Positions 1 through 6,132 of a stretch of DNA of 6,132 nucleotides are shown one piece after another. Every line of letters starts with the position of its first letter. The first letter of the stretch is position 1. Both the position numbers and the translations under genes were made by a program. This stretch comes from Acidobacteriota bacterium. GTDB lineage: Bacteria > Acidobacteriota > Terriglobia > Terriglobales > Acidobacteriaceae. The notes beneath the pieces are model-generated. The model saw nothing but the letters and a program-made list of their open reading frames with translations. It made no database searches and was not told the origin of the DNA. Location of the stretch: positions 1 to 6,132 of the forward strand of contig JAJZFE010000215.1 in assembly GCA_021798655.1 (NCBI GenBank), read 5' to 3'.

Positions 1-451
1 AATGCGGGCAAAGACCCTTGCAGTCCTCCCGGCAGAGCGTCCGTCCGGGCAGGGTCAGCAACACCTGCTCGCGCACGGCGTCCTCCAGCAGCAGGCCGCT
101 CTGTTCATAATACCCGATTTCCGTCTCATCTTCCGTAATTGCGTGCTCGCCGGGTGCATTATCGACACCCCCGGGCCTGAAAATCAGGTCAAACGTCCCC
201 TCCAGCGGCTGCTCCACCGGCTCCAGGCAGCGCGCACACAACTGCTCGAACCTGCCAGAAAAGCCAGCCCGCAGCCGAATATCCTCGACAAACTCCTTCG
301 GCCCGCGGTGCTCCACGATCAACTCCGCCTGACCCTTCACGGTGAGCGGCCCCACCTGGCGTATGTCCGGCGCATACTCAATCGCACCCTCCGCGATCGA
401 TTCATCCAGCTTCAGCGGCTCGTCAACAAGTTGTGCAGGGGTAATGACCAT
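1..451 (-). CDS. yceD: YceD/DUF177 family protein, 23S rRNA accumulation (partial, 3' end outside window)
   Basis: The visible part is 150 codons read leftwards from an ATG at 451; the stop lies beyond base 1. An in-frame TAA two codons upstream of the ATG rules out a longer N terminus. Family marks seen: a middle Cys pair C72-x2-C75, an acidic stretch around residues 102-111, the segment IGYYEQSGLLLEDAVREQ (112-129), and a C-terminal C140-x3-C144-K-G-L-C148 motif, which looks like a zinc-binding knuckle. In family members this tail usually reads CxxDCKGLCPxCG, so few residues are probably missing. Known role of the family: accumulation of 23S rRNA and 50S ribosome assembly in the cytoplasm. 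In many bacteria yceD is followed by rpmF (L32), which would be expected to the left of the window (inference). It lies 63 bp downstream of the ThiE/TenI-like gene on the same strand and may also have its own promoter (458-486). Confidence 0.88.
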   Translation of the reverse strand, partial: MVITPAQLVDEPLKLDESIAEGAIEYAPDIRQVGPLTVKGQAELIVEHRGPKEFVEDIRLRAGFSGRFEQLCARCLEPVEQPLEGTFDLIFRPGGVDNAPGEHAITEDETEIGYYEQSGLLLEDAVREQVLLTLPGRTLCREDCKGLCPH

Positions 452-457
452 GCCTTA

Positions 458-486
458 ACCGTAGGACTACCCCGCCCCCACGTCAA
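458..486 (-). promoter_or_regulatory. Candidate sigma70-type promoter for yceD
   Basis: On the minus strand a TTGACG (481-486; 5 of 6 to the -35 consensus) is followed after exactly 17 bases by TACGGT (458-463; only 3 of 6 to the -10 consensus). The expected start of transcription falls at or next to the ATG at 451, so the message would have almost no leader. The -35 is good and the -10 is poor; this is a prediction only. It would let yceD be expressed apart from mutM and the ThiE/TenI-like gene. Confidence 0.35.
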
Positions 487-498
487 CAAACCCCGCCC
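469..498. repeat. Direct repeat of a 9-mer, 21 bp apart, flanking the -35 box
   Basis: The 9-mer ACCCCGCCC occurs at 469-477 and again at 490-498 (GGGCGGGGT on the minus strand). The repeats are 21 bp apart, about two helical turns, and the candidate -35 TTGACG lies between them. The layout resembles an operator for a regulator binding one face of the DNA, but low-complexity C-rich sequence is common in this genome, so chance is a real alternative. Confidence 0.3.
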
Positions 499-514
499 AG
501 CAGGGAATCAGCGG

Positions 515-1123
515 CTATTCCTTGGGCTCCCCCTCGTCCCCAAACAGCCGAATCCCCGCCACCCCCGCCGCCCCTGCCTCGACGCACCGCCCCGCGCTCT
601 CCCACGTCACGCCGCCCAGCGCCAGCACCGGAGTCCCGCCCGCTCCACCGGCCGCCGCGCAGGCCTCCCGCAGATGCTCCAGCCCGACCCCGGCAACAAC
701 CACCTCTCCCGCCACCCGCTTCTCAAACACCGGCCCAAACAGGATCAAATCCACGCCCTGATCCACCGCCCGCCGCACCTCCGCCAGCGTATGGCACGAC
801 GCACTGACCATCGGCTCGCCCGCACCTGCCGCCGCAAACGCCTGCCGCACCTCCGCCGCCGTCCGCTCCCCCACCCGAGACGTCAGGTGCACCCCATCCG
901 CCCCCGCCGCCACGGCCACCTCTGCCGGCCCATTCACCAGCAGCTTTGTCCTGCCGCCAGCCTCGCGCAACCCCGCCCGCATCGCTGCCGCCAGCCTCAC
1001 CAACTCCTCGGGCGCAAGGTGCTTCTCCCGAAGCTGCACAAACTCCACCCCCAGCTCCGCCCACCGCCGCGCCAGCGACAGCGCCTTCCAACCCTCTCCC
1101 CCCGTAATCGCGCAGCGCAGCAT
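515..1123 (-). CDS. Thiamine phosphate synthase / TenI-like TIM-barrel protein
   Basis: A 202-residue single-domain TIM barrel, the usual length for the ThiE/TenI family. Seen in order: AIT at 5-7 (strand 1), VQLREK at 29-34 with R32 and K34, LLVNG at 61-65, GADGVHL at 74-80, S109-x-H111, LFGPVFE at 128-134, ALGGVT at 168-173, and a final GVAGIRLFG at 187-195. The barrel and the C-terminal phosphate loop are intact. ThiE joins hydroxymethylpyrimidine diphosphate to thiazole phosphate; TenI is a thiazole tautomerase. Here the ThiE ND pair is NG (as in TenI), the ThiE T-x-T-K loop after GP-x-F is absent, and the TenI His (GHVF) is Pro131 as in ThiE. The exact reaction is therefore uncertain and I give no symbol. 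The ATG at 1123 matches family N termini; only a weak CAGG touches it. It starts 25 bp after the mutM stop, so the two are probably co-transcribed. No other thiamine gene is in view. Confidence 0.82.
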   Translation of the reverse strand: MLRCAITGGEGWKALSLARRWAELGVEFVQLREKHLAPEELVRLAAAMRAGLREAGGRTKLLVNGPAEVAVAAGADGVHLTSRVGERTAAEVRQAFAAAGAGEPMVSASCHTLAEVRRAVDQGVDLILFGPVFEKRVAGEVVVAGVGLEHLREACAAAGGAGGTPVLALGGVTWESAGRCVEAGAAGVAGIRLFGDEGEPKE

Positions 1124-1148
1124 CCTGAAAGTGTAGCCGCCTCGCCCG

Positions 1149-1964
1149 CTACCGCTGGCACGCCGGGCAATACACCGTCGTCCGCCCGCCCACGACGATC
1201 TTCTTCAGCGCCGTCCCGCAGTCCAGGCAGTCCTCCCCGGCGCGCCCGTACACCTTGTGCTCGAGCTGAAAGAATCCCCGCACCCCATCCGCGTCCACAT
1301 AGTCCGACACCGACGACCCACCCAGCTCAATCGCATGGGCCAGCACCTGCTGCAGCGCCCGATGCAGCCCACCCAACTCCGCCTTCGTCAGCCGCCCCGC
1401 CTGTTTGCGCGGACGAATCCCCGCCCGAAACAAGCTCTCATCGGCGTAAATATTCCCCACCCCATGCAGAATCGACTGGTTCAGCAGCGCCGCCTTGATC
1501 GCGAGCCTTCGCCCCTTGAACAACCCCGAAAACTCTTCTGCCGAAATCGTCGTCGGCTCCGCCCCCGGCCCTGCATATCCACCCGCCTCGGTCACCACCG
1601 ACAGCCTTCCAAACCTCCGCGGGTCGACAAACCGCACCTCGCGCCCATCTCCCAACGACAGCACAGCATGCGTATGCGGCGGCAGCGCCACCTCCGCCTG
1701 CGACACCAGCAGCCGCCCCGTCATCCCCAGGTGCACCAGAAACTGCGCCGGCGCCTTGTCCTTCCGCGCGAGGTCCATCACAATCGTCTTCCCCACCCGC
1801 CGCACGCGCTCAATCCGCGCCCCGGCCAGTGCCTCTGCAATCTCCGCCTCGCTGGACTTGAACGTCTGCGGTTTCCCGCTGGTCCACACGCGTTCGATCC
1901 GCTGTCCGCGCACCCGCGCATCCACCCCATTGGCAACCGTCTCGACCTCAGGCAACTCTGGCAT
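1149..1964 (-). CDS. mutM: Formamidopyrimidine-DNA glycosylase (Fpg/MutM)
   Basis: A 271-residue protein, the normal Fpg length. It removes 8-oxoguanine and formamidopyrimidines from DNA and cuts the strand by beta,delta-elimination. The start is fixed by the family N terminus MPELPEVETV: Pro2 becomes the catalytic N-terminal proline after Met removal and Glu3 is the partner acid. The open frame continues about 200 codons further upstream, but that part is antisense to the DinB-like gene and unlike Fpg. Also seen: K59 in RVGKT (the hairpin lysine), M81 in HLGMTGR and R116/F118 in DPRRFG (void-filling residues), the helix segment GVGNIYADESLF, GGSSVSDY, and a full C-terminal zinc finger C246-x2-C249-x16-C266-x2-C269 with R261 in the GGRTTVYC loop. 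All key residues are present, so it should be active. AAAGG stands 2 bases before the ATG, short for a ribosome site. It heads the minus-strand row and is divergent from the DinB-like gene across 48 bp. Confidence 0.97.
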   Translation of the reverse strand: MPELPEVETVANGVDARVRGQRIERVWTSGKPQTFKSSEAEIAEALAGARIERVRRVGKTIVMDLARKDKAPAQFLVHLGMTGRLLVSQAEVALPPHTHAVLSLGDGREVRFVDPRRFGRLSVVTEAGGYAGPGAEPTTISAEEFSGLFKGRRLAIKAALLNQSILHGVGNIYADESLFRAGIRPRKQAGRLTKAELGGLHRALQQVLAHAIELGGSSVSDYVDADGVRGFFQLEHKVYGRAGEDCLDCGTALKKIVVGGRTTVYCPACQR

Positions 1965-2012
1965 AGCCTTTAGATTACCCACGCCTTCAATCGACGCGCA
2001 TAGAATGTCGGC
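1965..2012. promoter_or_regulatory. 48-bp divergent intergenic region between mutM and the DinB-like gene
   Basis: Both genes must start transcription in or beside this short gap. For the plus strand, TAGAAT at 2001-2006 matches the -10 consensus at 5 of 6 positions and lies only 6 bases before the ATG at 2013, which points to a leaderless message. No convincing -35 is seen about 17 bases upstream. For mutM a weaker TAATCT lies 9 bases before its ATG. Neither call is firm. Confidence 0.35.
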
Positions 2013-2522
2013 ATGTCCACCAGCGCCGTCGCCGACAACTTCCTCGCCTACGCCGTCAAGCGCCTCGAACACCTGCAGAAGACCATTGCGGCCTGCCTCG
2101 ACAAGCTCACCGAAGATCAGATCACTTATCGCAGCGGCGACTACGAAAACTCCATCGCCAATCTCCTCGTGCATCTCGAAGGCAACATGCGCCAGTGGAT
2201 CCTCCACGGCATCGACGACCAGCCCGACGTCCGCCAGCGCGACGCCGAGTTCGCCCTGACCCTTGCCATTCCTCCCGCCGAAGCCCGCGCCCGCTTCAAC
2301 GCCACCATCGAGGAGTCCGCCCGCGTCATCGCCGCCCTTCCGCCTGACCGCCTGCTCGCCATCATCGACCCGCAGCCCACCGGCCTCGCCCGCCACGTGA
2401 CCATCCTCGAAGCCATCTTCAAGATCGTCGGCCATGTCGAGACGCACACCGGCCAGATCATTCTGCTCACCAAGCAGCTCACCGCCGCCGACCTCGATCT
2501 CACCATCCCCCGCAAGCGATAA
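2013..2522 (+). CDS. DinB-like / DUF1572 family four-helix protein
   Basis: A 169-residue soluble protein, typical length for the DinB/YfiT superfamily of four-helix bundle metalloproteins. The likely metal triad is H54 (in LLVHLEGN), H141 and H145 (in GHVETHTGQI); the H-x3-H on the last helix with the following GQI is characteristic of the DUF1572-type branch. The N-terminal helix (residues 5-30) and the paired W62/H65 region fit the fold. Members that have been studied include thiol-dependent transferases (bacillithiol, mycothiol), but no substrate can be assigned here. The ATG at 2013 has no Shine-Dalgarno sequence and sits 6 bases after a TAGAAT box, so it may be translated from a leaderless mRNA. 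The codon use resembles purA (mostly C-ending), supporting a native gene. Confidence 0.87.
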   Translation: MSTSAVADNFLAYAVKRLEHLQKTIAACLDKLTEDQITYRSGDYENSIANLLVHLEGNMRQWILHGIDDQPDVRQRDAEFALTLAIPPAEARARFNATIEESARVIAALPPDRLLAIIDPQPTGLARHVTILEAIFKIVGHVETHTGQIILLTKQLTAADLDLTIPRKR

Positions 2523-2575
2523 ACGCCTCGATTCGGCTCCGCAGGCGCTTCGAACAAACTCCACAGGCGGCCCGG

Positions 2576-2583
2576 TATAAAAT
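2576..2583 (+). promoter_or_regulatory. Candidate -10 box of the purA promoter
   Basis: TATAAAAT stands out as an AT-rich octamer in a GC-rich gap between the DinB-like gene and purA. It would place the transcription start near 2588-2589 and give purA a leader of about 76 bases. The -35 side is poor: the best candidates (TTCGAA at 2549-2554 or CGAACA at 2551-2556) are badly spaced or weakly matched. Confidence 0.45.
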
Positions 2584-2606
2584 GAATCATGGGCGCGAGC
2601 GGTTCC

Positions 2607-2640
2607 CTCGGGAATTACGCTGCGCGCACTTCCCCCCGAG
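2607..2640 (+). other. Possible hairpin in the purA leader
   Basis: CTCGGG at 2607-2612 can pair with CCCGAG at 2635-2640, leaving a 22-base loop that contains a short GC palindrome (GCTGCGCGC region). The stem is only 6 bp and has no T run after it, so it is not a terminator. It leaves the GGAG at 2650-2653 free. No known riboswitch class is recognised. Confidence 0.2.
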
Positions 2641-2649
2641 CATCACCCC

Positions 2650-2653
2650 GGAG
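2650..2653 (+). promoter_or_regulatory. Weak ribosome binding site deciding the purA GTG start
   Basis: GGAG ends 11 bases before the GTG at 2665, a little far. The in-frame stop TAA at 2578-2580 and the lack of any ATG, GTG or TTG in frame between it and 2665 make this GTG the first usable start. The next in-frame start, GTG at 2698, has no ribosome site before it. Confidence 0.45.
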
Positions 2654-2664
2654 CCAGACCTCTC

Positions 2665-4005
<1,341 letters not shown>

Positions 4006-4128
4006 CTCTGAGCGCGCTTCGAGCTTTTAGCTTCCAGCTACGGCTCCAACACCGGACGCCTCAGGGCCCCAACCAACTTTGAGCCACAAGAAGTTAAAAG
4101 CCAGCACCACCGTCTCACCAAGGAACCT
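4006..4128 (+). other. Intergenic region after purA, with AGCT heptad repeats
   Basis: This 123-bp gap has no gene and no clear rho-independent terminator for purA. Three copies of AGCT at 4022, 4029 and 4036 are spaced exactly 7 bases apart and can form only small nested stems (GAGC/GCTC outside, AGCT/AGCT inside). The right end holds the ribosome site of the next gene. Confidence 0.3.
4120..4125 (+). promoter_or_regulatory. Ribosome binding site of the ABM-domain gene
   Basis: AAGGAA lies 3 bases before the ATG at 4129 (core AGGA 4 bases before). It is the best Shine-Dalgarno match among the plus-strand genes in the window and supports this start. Confidence 0.6.
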
Positions 4129-4416
4129 ATGATCAGCTTCACCGTACGTATGACCTTCCGCTCCGACGACCGCGACGAGATCGCCCAGATCCTCCGCGAG
4201 CTCACCCGTCTCACCCGTCAGGAGGAAGGCTGCATCACCTACATTCCCCACGTCGTCGACGGCAACCCTGATACCGTCGTCATCTACGAGCAGTACCGAG
4301 ACGAAGCCGCCGCCGAGTTTCACCGCGCCACCCCGCACTTTGCCAGGTACGCTGTCGGCGGTCTCTACCAGCGCATGCTCGAGCGCAACGTCGAGAACCT
4401 CACCGCCATTGCCTGA
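4129..4416 (+). CDS. Antibiotic biosynthesis monooxygenase (ABM) domain protein, YgiN-like
   Basis: A 95-residue single-domain protein with the dimeric ferredoxin-like ABM fold, normal length for the family. Seen: a first strand ISFTVRMTF at 2-10, helix 14-30, the E33-G34-C35 turn before strand 2, the strand VVIYEQYRD at 50-58, and the H65-x4-H70-F71 pattern in the second helix that matches the usual aH..T.HF signature. Relatives include quinol monooxygenase YgiN, the LsrG enzyme and heme-degrading IsdG-type proteins; most small stand-alone members have no known substrate, and nothing here selects one. It lacks the Asn/Trp/His set of IsdG as far as can be seen. It lies 123 bp after purA with its own good ribosome site. 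Function beyond the fold is unassigned. Confidence 0.88.
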   Translation: MISFTVRMTFRSDDRDEIAQILRELTRLTRQEEGCITYIPHVVDGNPDTVVIYEQYRDEAAAEFHRATPHFARYAVGGLYQRMLERNVENLTAIA

Positions 4417-4506
4417 CGCACCGCGCCTCGTGTTAGCCTGACTGCATTCAACCGCACCTGGAGCGCGGCGAAATGATGGTTCTTCACGCGATCGTCCGAA
4501 AGCGTT

Positions 4507-4536
4507 TTGACGTGGCCTCGATTTCCGGTCTACCAT
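4507..4536 (+). promoter_or_regulatory. Candidate sigma70-type promoter for the DUF4440 gene
   Basis: TTGACG (4507-4512, 5 of 6) and TACCAT (4531-4536, 4 of 6) are separated by 18 bases. The start of transcription would fall around 4543, only about 5 bases before the ATG at 4548. This position inside the possible N-terminal extension argues for 4548 rather than 4473 as the true start. The rest of the 131-bp gap after the ABM gene shows nothing else. Confidence 0.45.
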
Positions 4537-4547
4537 CCGGTACGCCC

Positions 4548-5054
4548 ATGTTGCGCAGGCCACTCACCCATGTCGCCGCAATTCTCATCGCCGTCCTTCT
4601 GGTGGTGCCTTTTGTCTGCGCCCAGAAGAGTCCCATCCACCACAAGCGCAAGCACCTGGAGCGCGAGCAGATTGTGGCCCTGGAGCACGACTGGCAGCAG
4701 GCCATGCTCTCCAACGACGTGCCCGCCATGGACAACCTGCTCTCCGATGACTATCTCGGCATCTCCGCGAACGGAGAGGTCTTCACCAAGGTTCAGCAGT
4801 TGGATCACATGCGCGACCGGCAGTTCGTCATCACCGGCCTCGAGACCTCCGACCGCAAGATCAAGCTCGTCGGCAACATTGCCATCGTGACCTCGCTGGC
4901 CCAGGTCGAGGGCACCATCGACAACCAGACCCTGCACGGCCTCTATCGCTACACCCGCGTCTATCAGCGCCTGCCCGGCGGCATCTGGAAGATCACCAAC
5001 TTTGAGGGAACGCCCATCACCCACGAGCAGCCCGGCCCGCCGCCAGAGCAATAG
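4548..5054 (+). CDS. Secreted DUF4440 / NTF2-like (SnoaL superfamily) protein
   Basis: With the ATG at 4548 the precursor has 168 residues. It opens with a textbook Sec signal peptide: basic MLRRPLTH, a hydrophobic core VAAILIAVLLVVPFV, and a signal peptidase I site V-C-A before Q26. The Cys is not in a lipobox, so it is probably not a lipoprotein. The mature part has the cone-shaped NTF2 pattern of DUF4440: helix ending HDWQQAMLSNDVPAMDNLL (48-65), DDYLGIS (67-73), a long segment with NIAIVTSLAQVEG (110-122), then RYTRVY (134-139) and GIWKITNFEGTP (145-156). A Pro-rich tail PGPPPEQ closes it. The family includes many proteins of unknown ligand; no catalytic residue can be assigned. The frame is open back to an ATG at 4473, but that would bury the signal peptide behind 25 extra residues and a promoter-like sequence. 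No Shine-Dalgarno is seen before 4548. Confidence 0.85.
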   Translation: MLRRPLTHVAAILIAVLLVVPFVCAQKSPIHHKRKHLEREQIVALEHDWQQAMLSNDVPAMDNLLSDDYLGISANGEVFTKVQQLDHMRDRQFVITGLETSDRKIKLVGNIAIVTSLAQVEGTIDNQTLHGLYRYTRVYQRLPGGIWKITNFEGTPITHEQPGPPPEQ

Positions 5055-5099
5055 ATCGGTGGCCTGAGCCTGCGAGGAGATGTCAGGGGTTGTACGGAG
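5055..5099. other. Convergent intergenic gap
   Basis: Transcription from the DUF4440 gene and the minus-strand orphan gene meets here in 45 bp. CCTGA at 5063-5067 can pair with TCAGG at 5083-5087, a 5-bp stem with a 15-base loop and no T run on either strand. I see no proper bidirectional terminator. Confidence 0.3.
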
Positions 5100-5453
5100 C
5101 TACGCTACGTCAGCCCGCACAACATCACCGCGCACCGACCCACACGTCTTGCGGTAAGTCTCCATCACATTCAGTCCCAGCAGGCGCCGGTCCAGTGAGC
5201 GCGTCCCACCCGTAAGTCTCGCGTCTTCCGGCTCGTGCAGCACATCGCTGTGCTGTTGCGCACTGATGCTGGACAGCTTTGTCCGTGTCTCCACGGCTCC
5301 ATCCTGCGGCTGGATCATCACCTGCCCGGTAAACGGCAGCGACCAGGCACTTCCCCCGTGCCCGCTGCGCCTGGGCGACACCACCGGAATGTGCGCCACC
5401 TCACGATTTCCGCTGTTCCAGGAGTTCACACGTGGTTGCGGCATGTACGTCAT
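5100..5453 (-). CDS. Hypothetical protein, 117 residues, not recognised
   Basis: I do not recognise this protein. The start at ATG 5453 is chosen because AGGAGG stands 6 bases before it, the best ribosome site in the window; the frame is open further upstream to 5591, but that would skip the site. The protein is polar and has no membrane segment or signal peptide, few long hydrophobic runs, one Cys (C104), and many Arg, Ser and Gly residues (for example SPRRSGHGG at 26-34 and RSLDRRLLGLN at 85-95). Most codons end in G or C (GTG, CTG, CCG, CAC common), as expected for a real gene here, although CAA, AGA, TCA and ACA also occur and the region is visibly less C-ending than purA. It lies 190 bp downstream of the HIT gene on the same strand, with a hairpin-forming repeat between. 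It may be a lineage-specific gene. Confidence 0.55.
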   Translation of the reverse strand: MTYMPQPRVNSWNSGNREVAHIPVVSPRRSGHGGSAWSLPFTGQVMIQPQDGAVETRTKLSSISAQQHSDVLHEPEDARLTGGTRSLDRRLLGLNVMETYRKTCGSVRGDVVRADVA

Positions 5454-5459
5454 AGTCAG

Positions 5460-5465
5460 CCTCCT
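5460..5465 (-). promoter_or_regulatory. Perfect Shine-Dalgarno AGGAGG before the orphan gene
   Basis: The minus strand reads AGGAGG, then 6 bases, then ATG at 5453. This perfect site at ideal spacing is unusual in the window, where most starts have weak or no ribosome sites, and it is the main argument that the orphan gene is real and starts at 5453. Confidence 0.65.
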
Positions 5466-5498
5466 GCGGAATTGTGAATTTGTCGTCACCAGCGCGTT

Positions 5499-5534
5499 CA
5501 TCTTTTTGGATGCCGGCTCGCGGCAAAAAGGATG
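5499..5534 (-). other. Imperfect inverted repeat upstream of the orphan gene (possible leader hairpin)
   Basis: CATC (5499-5502) pairs with GATG (5531-5534), TTTTT (5503-5507) with AAAAA (5525-5529), and GCCG (5512-5515) with CGGC (5521-5524), around a 5-base loop GCTCG. A 4-base bulge GGAT and a single bulged G interrupt it: 13 bp in total. It lies 46 to 81 bases before the ATG at 5453. There is no T tract after the stem on either strand, so it is not a standard terminator. It could be a leader structure or processing site. Confidence 0.35.
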
Positions 5535-5643
5535 TACGTCCCCCACATGTATCTGAGCGCGCAGCATCGCCCTGCCCGCCTCATAGGACACCGCCGCTAC
5601 GCCATGCGCCTCCCGGCCTCGCCACCGTGCCGTCGCCGGCCGT

Positions 5644-6123
5644 TTACGCCTGCTCGATCGTGTCCGCCGCCAGCGCCTCTCGCAGCCGCTGCCAGCTCAT
5701 CTCCAGCATCTCCGGCAGAACCCGCGTCTCAGCCAGCACGCTCATAAAGTTGTTGTCCGCCGGCCAGCGCGGAACCGCATGCAGGTGCAGGTGCTCGGCG
5801 ATCCCCGCGCCCGCGGCCTTGCCTAGGTTTAACCCAATATTCATCCCATGCGGCTGATACACCGCCTGCAGCACGCGTTCCGCCCGCCGCGTCATCCGCA
5901 GCAACTCGTCCGCCTCTGCCAGCGGCAGCGCCGCCAGCGACTGCTCATGCCGGTACGGCACCACCATCAGGTGTCCGCTGTTGTAAGGAAACGCGTTCAG
6001 CACCATGAAGCAGCTTTTCCCCCGCTCCAGCAGATAGATCGAAGCCTCCGCCTGCTCCCGCGCCATACCATGTTCCACCGCATAGTCCACTGCGGCAATC
6101 ATGTTGCAGAAGACGCAATGCAT
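5644..6123 (-). CDS. HIT family protein, Ap4A phosphorylase/hydrolase-like
   Basis: A 159-residue histidine-triad protein. Seen: C3-x2-C6 (zinc-type Cys pair), LNAFPYNSGHLMVVPYRH at 42-59, GMNIGLNLGKAAGAGIAEH at 93-111, and the triad H111-x-H113-x-H115 followed by VPRW and NNFMSVLAETRVLP; H113 is the expected nucleophile. The G-x-N-x-G...GAGI...PRW...NFM set is that of the Ap4A phosphorylase/hydrolase-like branch (as in mycobacterial Rv2613c), which cleaves dinucleoside polyphosphates in the cytoplasm. In relatives I remember, a leader with an LW-x-PWR motif of roughly 30 or more residues precedes the Cys pair. Here the protein starts almost at the Cys pair, and an in-frame TAG stands directly before the ATG, so no extension is possible in this frame. 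Bases 6124-6132 show no ribosome site. It could be a short natural form, a frameshifted gene or a sequence error. Confidence 0.88.
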   Translation of the reverse strand: MHCVFCNMIAAVDYAVEHGMAREQAEASIYLLERGKSCFMVLNAFPYNSGHLMVVPYRHEQSLAALPLAEADELLRMTRRAERVLQAVYQPHGMNIGLNLGKAAGAGIAEHLHLHAVPRWPADNNFMSVLAETRVLPEMLEMSWQRLREALAADTIEQA

Positions 6124-6132
6124 CTAGATCGG

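Noticed and set aside
2..1498. A 498-codon plus-strand open frame
   Set aside because: It runs antisense through yceD, the ThiE/TenI-like gene and part of mutM, including their gaps. It is Pro/Arg/His-rich low-complexity translation, as expected from GC-rich antisense DNA, with no family signature.
1965..2564. N-terminal extension of mutM by 200 codons
   Set aside because: The extra part is antisense to the DinB-like gene and has no Fpg homology; the enzyme needs Pro2 exposed after Met removal, which fixes the start at 1964.
4027..4563. A 178-codon minus-strand frame over the ABM gene
   Set aside because: It is antisense to the ABM-domain gene, which has a good ribosome site and clear family motifs.
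5605..5641. GC-rich inverted repeat just after the HIT stop as a terminator
   Set aside because: CCGGC and GCCGG can pair across a 17-base or longer loop, but there is no T run and such short GC stems are expected by chance here.
5474..5857. Plus-strand open frames over the orphan gene's leader and the HIT gene
   Set aside because: They overlap the HIT coding region in antisense and have Cys/Pro/Ser-rich composition with no recognisable domain or ribosome site.

Overview
The window looks like a piece of a GC-rich bacterial chromosome made of housekeeping genes. The style of several proteins fits Acidobacteriota, class Terriglobia (the Granulicella/Edaphobacter/Terriglobus type): a YceD-like protein ending in a Cys-rich segment, the Ap4A-type HIT protein with its extra loop, and the PurA. 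This placement comes from remembered family appearance, not from a search. I see no rRNA, tRNA, insertion sequence, phage gene, CRISPR array or attachment site.

Layout. On the left, three minus-strand genes run head to tail: mutM (1149-1964), a thiamine-phosphate-synthase/TenI-like gene (515-1123) and a yceD/DUF177 gene (1-451, cut by the window edge). A 48-bp divergent gap separates mutM from a plus-strand DinB-like gene (2013-2522). This is followed by purA (2665-4005), a small antibiotic-biosynthesis-monooxygenase domain protein (4129-4416) and a secreted DUF4440/NTF2-like protein (4548-5054). At about 5055-5099 transcription converges on two more minus-strand genes, an unrecognised 117-residue protein (5100-5453) and a HIT-family protein (5644-6123).

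Function. The genes serve separate jobs: oxidised-base repair (MutM), thiamine-linked chemistry or a relative of it (ThiE/TenI-like), 23S rRNA/ribosome assembly (YceD), AMP synthesis (PurA), and nucleotide or dinucleoside polyphosphate cleavage (HIT). No shared pathway is evident.

I found no convincing new multi-gene system. The points most worth a second look are a ThiE/TenI-like protein with key residues of both subfamilies missing, a HIT protein whose usual N-terminal leader is cut off by an in-frame stop directly before its ATG, a 21-bp-phased direct repeat around a promoter-like -35 element upstream of yceD, an orphan gene with a perfect ribosome binding site and a hairpin upstream, and several starts lying so close to -10-like boxes that leaderless mRNAs are possible.
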